DNA of 64,000 nt, taken from contig CAVOZC010000017.1 in assembly GCA_963700865.1 (NCBI GenBank), forward strand, positions 124,001 through 188,000. The letters run 5' to 3'. Source of the stretch: CAVOGJ01 sp963700865 (lineage in GTDB: Bacteria > Planctomycetota > Planctomycetia > Pirellulales > Pirellulaceae). The notes below the pieces were generated by a model that had not been told where the DNA came from, did no database searches, and saw only the letters and a program-made list of their open reading frames with translations. This document shows positions 1 to 10,082 of this stretch, piece after piece. Both the position numbers and the translations under genes were made by a program. Position 1 is the first letter of the stretch. Every line of letters starts with the position of its first letter.

Positions 1-2
1 TT

Positions 3-122
3 GTCCGTCAGCACCACGGCCATCTCGCCTTGGGTCATACGTCCAGCGGCACGTCCTTTGAAGTCACTTTACCCGTCGACGTTCCCTCGAGCGAAAGCAT
101 GACTCGAGATATCCCCGCATGA
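3..122 (+). CDS. Sensor histidine kinase, C-terminal fragment (cut by window edge)
   Basis: Only the last 39 codons are visible. They read like the end of a HATPase_c domain: a basic-His stretch ending in HHGHLAL, then SGTSFEVTLPVDVP, which matches the usual G-T-x-F-x-x-x-L-P tail of histidine kinases. The stop overlaps the start of the NtrC-type regulator in an ATGA, so the two are translationally coupled and probably form a kinase-regulator pair. Sensor domains lie outside the window, so the signal is unknown. Confidence 0.7.
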   Translation, partial: VRQHHGHLALGHTSSGTSFEVTLPVDVPSSESMTRDIPA

Positions 123-1477
123 GCGACGAATTCCATATCCTGGTTGTGGACGACGAGCCAAACATTCGTTCGGGACTGGCGCTGGGGCTTGCCAAAACGG
201 CGGACGTCATCGAGACCGCGGAGAATGTCCACGAGGCACTGCAGAAGTTCGACGCGAACGATTTTCAGCTCGTCATCGCCGACGTCCGCTTGCCCGGCAC
301 GCACAACGGACTGGACCTGGTCTCCTTGCTGCGAGAACGCCGTCCTGACACGACCGTCATCGTGATTACGGCTCACGGCACCGTGGAGACTGCCGTCGAT
401 GCCATGCGACGGGGTGCCTTTGACTTTATCACGAAACCGGTCGACTTGAATCTCATTCGCCAGCAGGTGCAAAAGGCCCTGGAACATCATCGGTTGCAGG
501 CAGAAAACCGAGAACTCAAGGATCGGCTGGCCGACGCGGGTGAGATTTCCGGCATCATCGGCGCCAGCTCGGCGATGCAGGACGTCTATCGGCAAATCCG
601 ACAAGTTGCCAACACCGACGCGACCGTATTCATTGAGGGGGAGAGTGGAACGGGCAAGGAGTTGATCGCGCGGGCCCTGCACGATCTGAGCAACCGCAGC
701 TGCGGTCCGTTCATCGCCATCAATCTGGGAGCCCTCCCCGAAACGCTCCTCGAGAGCGAACTGTTCGGGCACGAAAAAGGTTCCTTCACCGGCGCCACGC
801 GGCAGAAGCCGGGCTGTTTCGAGCAGGCGCGCGGGGGCACGCTATTTCTTGACGAGGTGACGGAAATTCCACCGAAAAGCCAGGTTGATCTGCTCCGCGT
901 ACTCGAAACGGGACAGTTCACGCGTGTCGGAGGCGAAACACAACTCAGTTCCGATGCACGCATTGTCTCCGCGACCAACAAGGATATTCGGCAGTTGATC
1001 GAAGACGATACTTTCCGCGAGGACCTTTACTATCGCCTGAACATCGTTCCCATTCACATCCCACCTCTCCGTTCACGGCGCGAAGACATCCCCCTGTTGG
1101 TGGAACACTTTCTGCATCATTTCTGCCAGCGTCACCACCGACCGGAAAAAAGGATGGATGATGCGGCCATGCGGCTGCTCGTGGCGGCTCACTGGCCCGG
1201 CAACGTCCGCCAGTTGCGAAATCTGATGGAGCGGCTCGTCGTCACGGTGCATGATGATGTCGTGGCGGCCGCTGATTTGCCCGCCGAGGTGCATCCGACC
1301 GAACCCAATGACGCCGGGACCATTCGCTCCTTGGCACTCGTGACGGAAGACGCGGAAAAAGAGGCCATTCAGGCCGCGCTCGTCGCCTCCGGCTATCATC
1401 GGGAGCGGACCGCAAAATCGCTTGGCATCAGCGTGCGAACGTTGCACTATAAAATGAGCCGCTACGGTTTGCATTAA
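119..1477 (+). CDS. Sigma-54-dependent response regulator, NtrC family
   Basis: 452 aa with three parts. The receiver domain (about 1-120) has acidic pocket DDE at 11-13 and phospho-acceptor Asp55 (IADVRLPG). The AAA+ domain (about 145-375) has Walker A GESGTGKE at 174-181, the sigma-54 contact loop GSFTGA at 221-226 and Walker B LFLDE. A Fis-type helix-turn-helix closes the C-terminus (RTAKSLGISVRTLHYKMSRYG). The loop has Ser in place of the commoner Ala (GAFTGA), keeping the Phe and Thr needed for sigma-54 contact. It overlaps the upstream kinase by 4 bp. Its targets cannot be told from the sequence, and I found no convincing -24/-12 promoter nearby. Confidence 0.95.
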   Translation: MSDEFHILVVDDEPNIRSGLALGLAKTADVIETAENVHEALQKFDANDFQLVIADVRLPGTHNGLDLVSLLRERRPDTTVIVITAHGTVETAVDAMRRGAFDFITKPVDLNLIRQQVQKALEHHRLQAENRELKDRLADAGEISGIIGASSAMQDVYRQIRQVANTDATVFIEGESGTGKELIARALHDLSNRSCGPFIAINLGALPETLLESELFGHEKGSFTGATRQKPGCFEQARGGTLFLDEVTEIPPKSQVDLLRVLETGQFTRVGGETQLSSDARIVSATNKDIRQLIEDDTFREDLYYRLNIVPIHIPPLRSRREDIPLLVEHFLHHFCQRHHRPEKRMDDAAMRLLVAAHWPGNVRQLRNLMERLVVTVHDDVVAAADLPAEVHPTEPNDAGTIRSLALVTEDAEKEAIQAALVASGYHRERTAKSLGISVRTLHYKMSRYGLH

Positions 1478-1643
1478 GGCCCGGCAAGCCAACCGAGTTG
1501 CTTACTCGATTGGGTCGAGGCGTCTTCTGCTGACTATCTCCATGGTTTATTCTGAGCGGGTGAGCTGGTTCCATGAGGTTACGGAGCCCGTCCCGGACCC
1601 CGGCAAACGGGGCCCATGGCCACCAATCGAACGAGGAGTGGAG

Positions 1644-2696
1644 ATGATGCGGATCCTTGCTGCCGGTGTGACCGGGGCCGTCGTCTATTTTGTCTGGGGC
1701 ATGCTGGCCTGGATGGTTTTGCCCTTACACGCTCCGACGGTCCATGGACTTCCGGCCGAAAGCCAGGTGACGCAGGCCCTGACCGCTCAGGATCTGAAAA
1801 CGGGCGTCTATGTCGCACCCTGGTCCGACAATGCAAGTGAAATGTCGGACCCCGATTCGACGTTCATGAAGAACCATCTGGCTGGGCCCATTTTTTCGAT
1901 CTATTACCAGCAACAGGGCGCGGCCCCCATGAATAGCCGCGTCTTGGGCGTGGGATTCGTCATTGATCTGCTCGCCGCCACCTTGGCCGCCTGGCTGGTG
2001 TCCAGTCTGGGGGACTGCGGTCGCCGCTATGCTTGCCGCGTGGGCTGCGTCGCCGGACTTGGCGTCTTTGTGGCCCTCATTGGCCACGCCAGCTACTGGA
2101 ATTGGATGCACTTCCCGTGGGACTATACGTTGGCCTTCATGATCGACGTGATCGTCGGCTGGACGCTCGCCGGACTCGCCATCGCCGCTTGGGTCCGCCC
2201 CTCGCCGCCGGCCCTGCCAACGCCCGTTGTCGCGCCGGCCGTCGCGTCCTCCAAGACCGGTTCGGAACCGCGCGATAAGCCAGCCGCGGTTAACCGTTCG
2301 ACGTCCTCCACCAGGAGCGATGCCGTGACGCTGCTGGCGGCGCTCCAGCGCGAAGCGCGGTTGATCGACATTGTAAAAGAATCGCTGGCCGAATATTCGG
2401 ATGAGCAGGTGGGCGCGGCGGCGCGGAATGTGCTTCGCGACTGTGGCGTCGTCCTGGATCGGATCTTCCAGTTGGAACCGGTCGTCACGGCGGACGAAGG
2501 CAGCCCGATCGAGATTCCGACGGGATTTGATCCGGCCTCATATCGAGTGATTGGAAGTCCCTCGGGAGAACCTCCCTGGACCGGTGCCCTGGCCCATCCC
2601 GGCTGGCGAGCCACCCGCTGCGACCTGCCCCAATGGACCGGCAGCCCGTCGGCCGCCCAGGTGATCGCAGCGGCAGAGGTCGAAGTCAAATCGTGA
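1644..2696 (+). CDS. DUF2760 domain protein with N-terminal membrane region
   Basis: 350 aa from the ATG at 1644, chosen because GAGGAGTGGAG sits just before it and a transmembrane helix starts at once; an in-frame upstream start (1542) would put a non-hydrophobic tail ahead of that helix. Four hydrophobic segments lie at about 5-27, 108-130, 138-158 and 168-190. A Pro/Ala-rich linker leads to a C-terminal soluble domain (about 240-350) with the DUF2760 pattern: LLAALQREARLIDIVKE, then GFDPASYRV, PPWTGALAHPGW and DLPQW. DUF2760 genes commonly sit beside Hsp70-like genes, as here: the next gene starts 10 bp downstream. Biochemical role unknown. It is probably an anchor or partner for the two Hsp70-like ATPases. 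Confidence 0.75.
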   Translation: MMRILAAGVTGAVVYFVWGMLAWMVLPLHAPTVHGLPAESQVTQALTAQDLKTGVYVAPWSDNASEMSDPDSTFMKNHLAGPIFSIYYQQQGAAPMNSRVLGVGFVIDLLAATLAAWLVSSLGDCGRRYACRVGCVAGLGVFVALIGHASYWNWMHFPWDYTLAFMIDVIVGWTLAGLAIAAWVRPSPPALPTPVVAPAVASSKTGSEPRDKPAAVNRSTSSTRSDAVTLLAALQREARLIDIVKESLAEYSDEQVGAAARNVLRDCGVVLDRIFQLEPVVTADEGSPIEIPTGFDPASYRVIGSPSGEPPWTGALAHPGWRATRCDLPQWTGSPSAAQVIAAAEVEVKS

Positions 2697-2706
2697 GGAG
2701 AACGCG

Positions 2707-4509
2707 GTGACGGCAAGCTACGTATTGGGAATCGATCTCGGAACCACGAACTCGGTCGTGGCGTACGCGCCCTTGGATGCGGACCGCCCCCAGGTGGAAT
2801 TGCTTACCATCCCGCAACTGGTCGATCGGAACACCATTGAGAGTCGTTCCTCCTTGCCCTCCTTTTGTTTCTTGGCGCCCGACAGCCTGCCCGCCGGCAG
2901 CCTTGACCTTCCCTGGGCTACTGAGCGGACGTACTGTGTGGGGGAATTCGCACGCCGCCAGGCCGCGGATGCTCCCGATCGAACCGTGGCCGCCGCCAAA
3001 TCCTGGTTGTCGCACCGTCGCGTCGATCGCCGGGCCTCTATCCTTCCCTGGCAGGCGCCCCCCGACGTGGAAAAGATCTCCCCGGTTGTGGCGGCGGAGC
3101 GCTACCTCGCGCATCTGGTCGCCGCCTGGAATGCAAAATTCCCGACGGCCCCCCTTGCCCAGCAGCAGGTGGTGCTGACCGTACCGGCTTCGTTCGACGC
3201 CGTGGCGCGAGAACTTACCCGGGAAGCCGCCCTGGCCGCTGGGCTCCCGACAGACCTCGTACTGGTCGAGGAACCGCAAGCCGCCGTCTACTCGTGGCTG
3301 GCTGACATGGGCGACGCCTGGCGGAAGGACCTGCAGGTGGGTGACCAGTTGCTCGTCTGTGACGTCGGCGGGGGGACGACCGACCTGACCCTCATCGGCA
3401 TCAAGGAGCAGGAGGGCGAACTGTTCCTCGAGCGACTGGCCGTCGGAAACCATCTGCTCGTCGGTGGCGACAATATGGATTTGGCACTCGCCCATTTCGT
3501 GGCCGGCCAATTTTCCGAACAGGGAGTGCCACTCGATCCATGGCAGTCGGTCGCGCTGTGGCATTCCTGCCGCAACGCCAAGGAGGCCTTGCTGGCTGGC
3601 GATGGACCCGGCACGCAGACGATTTCCGTGCTTGGCCGCGGCAGCAAGTTGATCGGCGGCACGGTATCGGTGGAGGTCGATCGCGCGCAAGTTGCCAACT
3701 TACTGGTGGACGGCTTTTTTCCACGCTGCGCGTCCACGGATCATCCCCTCGCGCAGCGGGCATCCGGATTTCAAGAACTGGGCTTGCCCTTTGCTTCAGA
3801 CACGGCGATCACTCGACATCTGGCCGCCTTCTTGGCGGCTCAAACCGGAGGGACCGCCCCCACCTACCCCACGCATGTCCTCTTCAACGGAGGTGTCTTC
3901 CAGGCCGATGCATTGCGGCGCCGCTTGATGGAAGTCCTCGGCGCATGGCGCGGCGACGACGCCGCGACGCGGCCCTTGGCCGGCACCCACGATCTGCATC
4001 ACGCCGTTGCCCGCGGCGCCGCCCACTATGGCTGGACGAAACACCATGGCGGCGTGCGCATTCGCGGTGGTGTCGCACGGTCGTATTATATTGGTATCGA
4101 GTCCGCGGGGCTGGCGATCCCCGGCGCGGCAAGGCCCCTGCGAGCGCTGTGCGTCGTCCCCTTTGGTATGGAAGAGGGAACCGAGGCGGACGTTCCTTCC
4201 GCGGAGATCGGTCTGGTCCACGGCGAACCGGCCCAATTTCGCTTCTTCAGCTCGGCCGTGCGGCACGACGATCGCCCCGGAGACCTGCTACATCAATGGG
4301 AGGAGGGGGAACTGGCGGAAACGGCCCCCTTGTCCGCCACGCTCCCGGCCGACGATACGGTGGACGAACCGTATGTGCCGGTTCGCTTTCAGTCGCGGAT
4401 CACCGAGCTGGGCTTATTCGAGTTGTGGTGTGTCAGCACGCACAGTGATCGCCGCTGGAAGCTCGAGTTCAACGTGCGCGACGGTGCGGAGGAACGCAGT
4501 GGCGCTTGA
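2707..4509 (+). CDS. Hsp70-family protein (YegD/DnaK-like ATPase)
   Basis: 600 aa from a GTG start preceded by GTGAGGAG. The N-terminal phosphate-binding loop VLGIDLGTTNSVVAYAP and the second phosphate loop CDVGGGTTDLTLIG mark an actin-like Hsp70 ATPase fold. It lacks the classical DnaK substrate-binding domain and lid, since the nucleotide-binding part fills about 460 residues and the remainder is a short beta-rich tail. It overlaps the next Hsp70-like gene by 11 bp. The pair share order and motifs (TLPSF/SLPSFCF, AKSWL, DLVxVEEPQAA), pointing to a duplication. Known members are poorly characterised. Chaperone or signalling ATPase activity is inferred from the fold. Confidence 0.88.
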   Translation: MTASYVLGIDLGTTNSVVAYAPLDADRPQVELLTIPQLVDRNTIESRSSLPSFCFLAPDSLPAGSLDLPWATERTYCVGEFARRQAADAPDRTVAAAKSWLSHRRVDRRASILPWQAPPDVEKISPVVAAERYLAHLVAAWNAKFPTAPLAQQQVVLTVPASFDAVARELTREAALAAGLPTDLVLVEEPQAAVYSWLADMGDAWRKDLQVGDQLLVCDVGGGTTDLTLIGIKEQEGELFLERLAVGNHLLVGGDNMDLALAHFVAGQFSEQGVPLDPWQSVALWHSCRNAKEALLAGDGPGTQTISVLGRGSKLIGGTVSVEVDRAQVANLLVDGFFPRCASTDHPLAQRASGFQELGLPFASDTAITRHLAAFLAAQTGGTAPTYPTHVLFNGGVFQADALRRRLMEVLGAWRGDDAATRPLAGTHDLHHAVARGAAHYGWTKHHGGVRIRGGVARSYYIGIESAGLAIPGAARPLRALCVVPFGMEEGTEADVPSAEIGLVHGEPAQFRFFSSAVRHDDRPGDLLHQWEEGELAETAPLSATLPADDTVDEPYVPVRFQSRITELGLFELWCVSTHSDRRWKLEFNVRDGAEERSGA

Positions 4510-7356
4510 GTCCCGCGAGTTCGATCCGTTGGTCGACAAGGCGCCGGCTCGCTACGTCGTCGGTATCGACCTGGGCACCACGAACTCCGCCGTCATGTAC
4601 GTCGACACGGCCGAATCGCCGTGGCAGGTTCGCCACTTGCCGATTCCCCAATGGGTCGATCGCGGCCAGGTCGAAGCGCGGGACACGCTGCCTTCGTTCC
4701 ACTTCCAACCACTCGCCCAAAGTGTCACGGACGGCGGGCTACGGCTTCCCTGGGATCAAGACGACCGCTCCTGGATGGTGGGTGTCCTGGCCCGCGAAGA
4801 AGGCATGAAGTCCCCTGGACGATTGGTTGCCTCCGCCAAGTCATGGCTCTGCCACACCGGCGTCGATCGAGCAGCGAAGCTACTGCCCTGGCACGCAAGT
4901 GACGACGTGGAACGGCTGTCGCCGGTGGAGGCGAGCAGCCGCTATTTGAGTCACATGCGTGACGTCTGGAATACCGCGTTTCCCCACGCCCCCCTGGCGG
5001 AGCAGGATCTCGTGATCACCCTGCCCGCCTCGTTCGACGAAGTGGCCCGGGAACTTACCGTGCAAGCGGCGGCGCTGGCCGACTTGCCGGCAGTCGTCTT
5101 GATTGAGGAGCCGCAGGCCGCCTTCTACGCCTGGGTGCATAAGCATACCGACGATTGGCCGCAACGCGTGGCCGCCGGCGACACGATCCTCGTGTGTGAC
5201 ATCGGTGGGGGTACCTCCGACTTTACGCTGATCCAAGTGCGACAAACCGAGTCGACCGATGCGGATCAAGGTCACCGGGTCCAATTTCATCGCGTGGCCG
5301 TGGGCGACCACCTGATATTGGGTGGCGACAATCTTGACCTTGCTCTCGCCCATCACCTCGAACAACAACTCGCCCGCGACCGTCCCCTCACTCCGTCCCA
5401 GTGGGATGTGCTCGTCCGCAGCTGTCGGCGGGTCAAAGAGACCTTGTTGGGTGAAGATCCACCACCCCGGATCACCGTGCATCTTCCAGGCTCGGGAACC
5501 AAACTGATTGGAACAGGTCTGCAGGCCGAAGTGACTCGAGCGGCAGTCGAACAATTACTGATCGAGGGGTTTTTGCCTCGGACATCACTGGACGAGCCAC
5601 CCCACTCCGGCCAATCAGGGTTTCGCGAATTCGGTCTGCCCTTCGCCAGCGATCCCGCCATCACGCGACACCTGGCTGCCTTCCTGCGTGCGCATGGCGA
5701 GGCAGTCAATCCGGACGGAAATGCGTTGCGTCCGACAGCGCGCCCCGATATTGTCCTCTTCAACGGGGGCTTCTTCGCTTCACACGTCCTCCGCACGCGG
5801 CTGCTCGAGGTCCTGACGAGCTGGTTCACGGAGACATCGGTCGACGGATGGCAACCGAGGGTCCTGGACAACGATCGACTCGATCTGGCCGTGGCCAGGG
5901 GTGCCGCCTACTACGGCATGGTCCGCCGGGGAGAAGGCATCCGTATTGCCGCAAACCTGGCCCGCTGTTACTACGTTGAGGTCCAGCGCGGCACGGCCGA
6001 GGCGCAGGCCATGTGCCTCGTGCCGGGAGACGCCCAGCCGGGCCAGGCACTCGATCTGCCCGGACGCCAACTGGAAGTGACTGTCTCGCAACCGGTCGAG
6101 TTTTCACTCTATTATTCGAGTACGCGGCTGGCGGACCGCCCGGGCGATCTGGTGACCGTCCAGCCGGAGCAGATGAAGCCTCTCCCCCCGATCCGTACGG
6201 TGTTGCGCGGCGAAAGACGGAAAGAAGCGGGTCAGGTCCCTGTCACCCTGCATGCCCACCTGAGCGAGATCGGAACGATCGACCTGTGGTGCCAGGCGGT
6301 CGATTCCGATCGCCGCTGGCGACTGCAATTTGATGTCCGTTCCGCGACTCAGACCGATATCGCGGCTCATGACACGGACGCCGAGACGGAAGGCATTGTG
6401 GATGATGCCACCTGGCAGCAATGCGATGCGCGGATACGTGACGTGTTTGCGGAACAGAGCGAGGAAAAACCGAGTCGACTAATAAGACTCCTTACGGAAA
6501 CACTTGGCACGGAACGAAGTGCATGGCCAAGTTCCTTGTTGCGGCGGATGTGGGAAACGCTGATGGAGCTTGAGGAAGGTCGTCGACGCAGTGCCGCCCA
6601 CGAGGCCCGCTGGCTGAACCTGCTGGGCTTTGCGCTGCGGCCCGGCTATGGCCTGGCCCTTGATGACTGGCGCGTGGCTGAGACTTGGAGGCACGTGCGC
6701 AACAAGCTGGCCTTTGCCGGAGCCAGCCAGGTCGAATCGTTGATCCTATGGCGACGGATCGCGGGCGGCCTGTCCGCTGGACAACAGCTGGCTCTCGCCG
6801 AACCGCTGACTTCTTCGCTCCGCGCAGCGCATGTCATCTCCATGACCGGGAAACGACCACGCGGGACTCCCACCTTCCCCCTCCACGAGTCGTTCGAAGC
6901 ATGGCGGCTGCTGGGATCGCTAGAATGGCTCGACGTGACCGTGAAAGTTCAACTTGGCGACATGATGGTGGACCTCTTGTCAAAGCGTAAATTCGAAAAG
7001 GTGCGAGGCCCGATGGTCTGGCGCTAGGTCGCCTGGGACAACGACAACCCCTTTACGGACCACTTAACACGGTCGTGCCGGCGGCGGCCGCCGCCGCGTG
7101 GTGCGAAGTACTTATGCGGCTGGAAGTCGCCAACTCCGAATCGCAGCTGGCGGCCATGCAACTGAGTCGCCGCACGCAGGACCGCTACCGCGATCTGGAC
7201 GAAGGCCTGCGGCAACGGGTGGTCGACTGGCTAGACGACGCACAGGCACCACCGCACCTGGTGGAACTCGTTCGTGACGGGGGAACGCTCGCCTCGGAAG
7301 AACGGGATCAGGTGTTTGGCGAGGCCTTGCCCAAGGGTCTGCGTCTGTTGAGTTAA
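4499..7356 (+). CDS. Hsp70-family protein with C-terminal DUF3731-like domain, one frameshift
   Basis: Starts at GTG 4499 with GGAGG just upstream, inside the end of the previous Hsp70. The ATPase part has VVGIDLGTTNSAVMYV and CDIGGGTSDFTLI. After about residue 630 comes a helical extension absent from the first Hsp70 (TLGTERSAWPSSLLRRMW ... GFALRPGYGLALDDWR), which fits DUF3731. The frame is broken near 7020: the main frame stops at 7027 after GPMVWR. Restoring one G gives WALGRLGQRQPLYGPLN and joins the frame ending at 7356, so one base is missing. The corrected protein is about 952 aa. It is the third gene of a DUF2760-Hsp70-Hsp70 operon. Confidence 0.85.
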
Positions 7357-7547
7357 CCGCGTCGAAGGCGACCGCTAATCGACACAACCGACATAGTCGA
7401 TCGCAGCGGCCCATTCCCCTCGGCTGTCGTTGAAGGGAGACACGCGGCCAGCATGGGGGTTTGCTTGTTCGCCTTCCGAGGGCCAATTAGGATGGAAAGC
7501 GTCTCTGTGCGCGTCACTCTCACCGATCTCCTCCCCAGAATATTCTC

Positions 7548-9611
7548 ATGCTCGCCTTTTTGCGTCAGCTGCGCCGTCGGATTGTCGGCCGTATGCTGCT
7601 GTTCGTTGTGCTCCCGGTCATCGCCGTCATCACGGTCATCATGTTCCTGGCTTTCCGCTCGGGTTTCCGCAATCTGCGCGACGCGGCCGAGGAACGCATT
7701 CAATTACAGGCTCGCTTGATCGCGGCTCAGGTGGAAGACCTCAATCAGACGGCGGTGACGTGTGCGCAGCGGATGGCCGAAGCGCAGGTGGCTGGCATGT
7801 TCGGGGACCGCCAGACATCCTTGGCATTCGCTCGCAAGGTGCTGGAGGGATACCCGGAGATTACGGGCGCTTACTTCGGTTATGAACCAAACGCCGACGG
7901 CAAGGATGCCGAATCCCTGGGCAAGCTGCCGGCCGAGGCCATGGACCCCAGTGGCCGCTTTATTCCGTACTGGTTTGTCAAGTCGTCCCAACAGCGCAAT
8001 ATCCAACTCGAACCGCTGGTGAATATGGAGACGAGTCTCTACTACCAGGGCCTGCGAGAGGACTTCGAGAAAACTCGTGTCGCTGCCGCGAAAATCACAG
8101 AGCCCTATGTCTATCAGGGCAAGATGATCACCGAGCAAGTCTACCCGATCGTGATCGACGGCGAGTTCAAAGGGGTGGCCGGTGTCGACTTTGCATTGGC
8201 CGACATCGAAGCCAATCTGCGACGAATTGCGGCCGACGAACGCCTCGACATCTACTTGATCAGTTCACAGGGCAATTTCATTGCCGCGTCAACCGATCCA
8301 CTCGACGGAGATCCGAAGTCGGGGCGGACCTATCTCAAGACCCGCCACGTAACGGATGTGGGGGCCGCCGAGCTATTTGGCCGCTTCATGCAAGGCGATT
8401 CGCTGGACGCTCCGTTACTCGAAGTCGATCCCACGGACGGCGAACGATATTACTTCGCCGCGGTTGCGATCGAGACCGGTCATTGGCTGGTCGTCGTCCG
8501 CGACTCGGAAGAAGAGGTACTCGCGCCGATCTGGTCCGAACTCTTCACACGGTTGGGACTTGGCCTGACAGGACTCGCCATGATTGTCGCCCTCGTGATC
8601 ATCACAGCGTGGCAGCTGGCACGTCGTATCAACCTGGCCGTCGCCGCCGCCGAGCGAGTCGCGAATGGCAACTTGGCCGCTCCCTGTCAGATCGAAGACT
8701 GCTCGGACGAGACGGGCGTCTTATTACGGTCGATCGGAAAAATGACCGAAAATTTGAACCTGTTGGTCGGCAATGTCAAACAAGCCAGCATTCAGCTGAA
8801 TTCAACCGCCACGCAGCTATCGGCAACCAGCCACCAACAGGAGCAGACGGTCAGTTCCTTCGGCGCCTCGGCCAACGAAATCGCGGCAGCCGCCAAGCAG
8901 ATTTCGGCCACGAATGCGGAGTTGCTTGACACCATGCAAGAAGTGAACCGCGTCGCCACCGGCACCGCGGAGACCGCGACCGCCAGCCGCTCCAGCCTGC
9001 AGAGCATGGAAGACAACATGCGGGACCTGGACCACGCCACGGGCTCGATCGGTGAAAAACTCGCCGCCATCAACGAGAAAGCCGCCAACATCACGGGCAT
9101 TGTCACGACGATCGGAAAGGTCGCCGACCAGACCAACTTGCTGTCTGTCAACGCGGCGATCGAGGCGGAAAAAGCGGGGGAGTACGGCGTGGGATTTCTC
9201 GTCGTGGCCCGCGAAATTCGTCGACTGGCCGATCAAACGGCGACCGCCACTCTGGATATCGAGCAAATGGTGCAGCAGATGCAGTCGGCCGTTTCCGCAG
9301 GCGTCATGGAGATGGACCGTTTCACCGATCAGGTTCGTCGCAATGTGCATGACGTGGCGGCCATCAGCCTGCAGATGGCCGACATCATCGAACGTGTGAA
9401 CAGCAATTCGAATCGTTTTGAGAATGTGAATGAGAGCATGCAGAGTCAGGCTCAAGGCGCCGAACAAATCAGTACCGCCATGGCTCAACTGACCACCCAT
9501 GCGGCGCAAAGCTCGGCGGCGATTCGTGAGTACGCGCGGGCCGCCACTGATTTGCAAACCGCGATCGAGTCCTTGAAATCCTCGGTCGCATCCTTCCACC
9601 TTAAGGGCTGA
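7548..9611 (+). CDS. Methyl-accepting chemotaxis protein with Cache sensor (WspA-like)
   Basis: 687 aa. Transmembrane helix 1 spans about 17-38 (LLFVVLPVIAVITVIMFLAF). A periplasmic Cache domain follows (about 45-325), with IPYWFVKSS, EPYVYQGKMITEQVYPIVI and KGVAGVDFAL. Helix 2 is at about 335-357, then HAMP and a long coiled-coil signalling domain with the hairpin tip DQTNLLSVNAAIEAEKAGEYG. It is the first gene of the chemosensory operon and probably feeds the CheA encoded downstream. The Cache fold suggests a small-molecule ligand in the periplasm; the ligand cannot be predicted. Confidence 0.93.
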   Translation: MLAFLRQLRRRIVGRMLLFVVLPVIAVITVIMFLAFRSGFRNLRDAAEERIQLQARLIAAQVEDLNQTAVTCAQRMAEAQVAGMFGDRQTSLAFARKVLEGYPEITGAYFGYEPNADGKDAESLGKLPAEAMDPSGRFIPYWFVKSSQQRNIQLEPLVNMETSLYYQGLREDFEKTRVAAAKITEPYVYQGKMITEQVYPIVIDGEFKGVAGVDFALADIEANLRRIAADERLDIYLISSQGNFIAASTDPLDGDPKSGRTYLKTRHVTDVGAAELFGRFMQGDSLDAPLLEVDPTDGERYYFAAVAIETGHWLVVVRDSEEEVLAPIWSELFTRLGLGLTGLAMIVALVIITAWQLARRINLAVAAAERVANGNLAAPCQIEDCSDETGVLLRSIGKMTENLNLLVGNVKQASIQLNSTATQLSATSHQQEQTVSSFGASANEIAAAAKQISATNAELLDTMQEVNRVATGTAETATASRSSLQSMEDNMRDLDHATGSIGEKLAAINEKAANITGIVTTIGKVADQTNLLSVNAAIEAEKAGEYGVGFLVVAREIRRLADQTATATLDIEQMVQQMQSAVSAGVMEMDRFTDQVRRNVHDVAAISLQMADIIERVNSNSNRFENVNESMQSQAQGAEQISTAMAQLTTHAAQSSAAIREYARAATDLQTAIESLKSSVASFHLKG

Positions 9612-9646
9612 AACTGCTCTCTCACCGTGACCCTCAGGCCTCGCAC

Positions 9647-10081
9647 ATGCAAGTCATTATCTGGACTTCAAAGCGACAACGCTATGCGACGCCATCGTCC
9701 GCTGTCGTCGAGGTGATTCCCATGGTGTATTCCCGACCCATCCCAGGCCGCGAGCCCTGGTTGGTCGGATGGTTCGATTATCGCGGTACCCTGCTTCCTC
9801 TCTTCGATTCGTCGCGATTGCTGGGGCAGGACGCCAGCGAGATACGCATGTCGAGCCGCATCCTGGTGATGCAGGTCGACGAGATCGAAGCCCAGCCGCC
9901 GTATCGCCTGGGGCTGGTCGTGGAGCACGTGCTGGGGGTGGAAACGCTCGAATTTGACGAGCGAGCCGCCCATCCCAAGCCTGCATCTCCCGCGCTGGCA
10001 TTCCTGGGCGCCGTGGCACTTACCAACGGCGGTACGGTACAACTGACCATCCCCCACCGCTTCCCGGTGGTCCACCAATAG
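9647..10081 (+). CDS. CheW-like adaptor protein (WspB position)
   Basis: 144 aa made of a single CheW-type beta-barrel domain: RYATPSSAVVEVIPM, then GREPWLVGWFDYRGTLLPLFD, RILVMQ and YRLGLVVEHVLGVETL. CheW proteins couple receptors to the CheA kinase in the cytoplasm. It begins 35 bp after the receptor gene and ends 1 bp before cheR. A second CheW-like gene lies three positions down, as in wsp operons, where WspB and WspD are separate adaptors. Confidence 0.9.
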   Translation: MQVIIWTSKRQRYATPSSAVVEVIPMVYSRPIPGREPWLVGWFDYRGTLLPLFDSSRLLGQDASEIRMSSRILVMQVDEIEAQPPYRLGLVVEHVLGVETLEFDERAAHPKPASPALAFLGAVALTNGGTVQLTIPHRFPVVHQ

Positions 10082-10082
10082 C

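Noticed and set aside
119..1477. GSFTGA loop as evidence of a non-functional sigma-54 activator
   Set aside because: Ser at the second place is a known natural variant, and the Phe and Thr are kept.
2686..3690. 334-codon minus-strand frame inside the first Hsp70 gene
   Set aside because: Antisense shadow of a clear Hsp70 coding region with no recognisable domain.
7318..7345. TTGGCGAGGCCTTGCC as a sigma-54 promoter for the chemosensory operon
   Set aside because: The distance between GG and GC is one base short of the -24/-12 spacing and it lies inside the DUF3731-like coding end.
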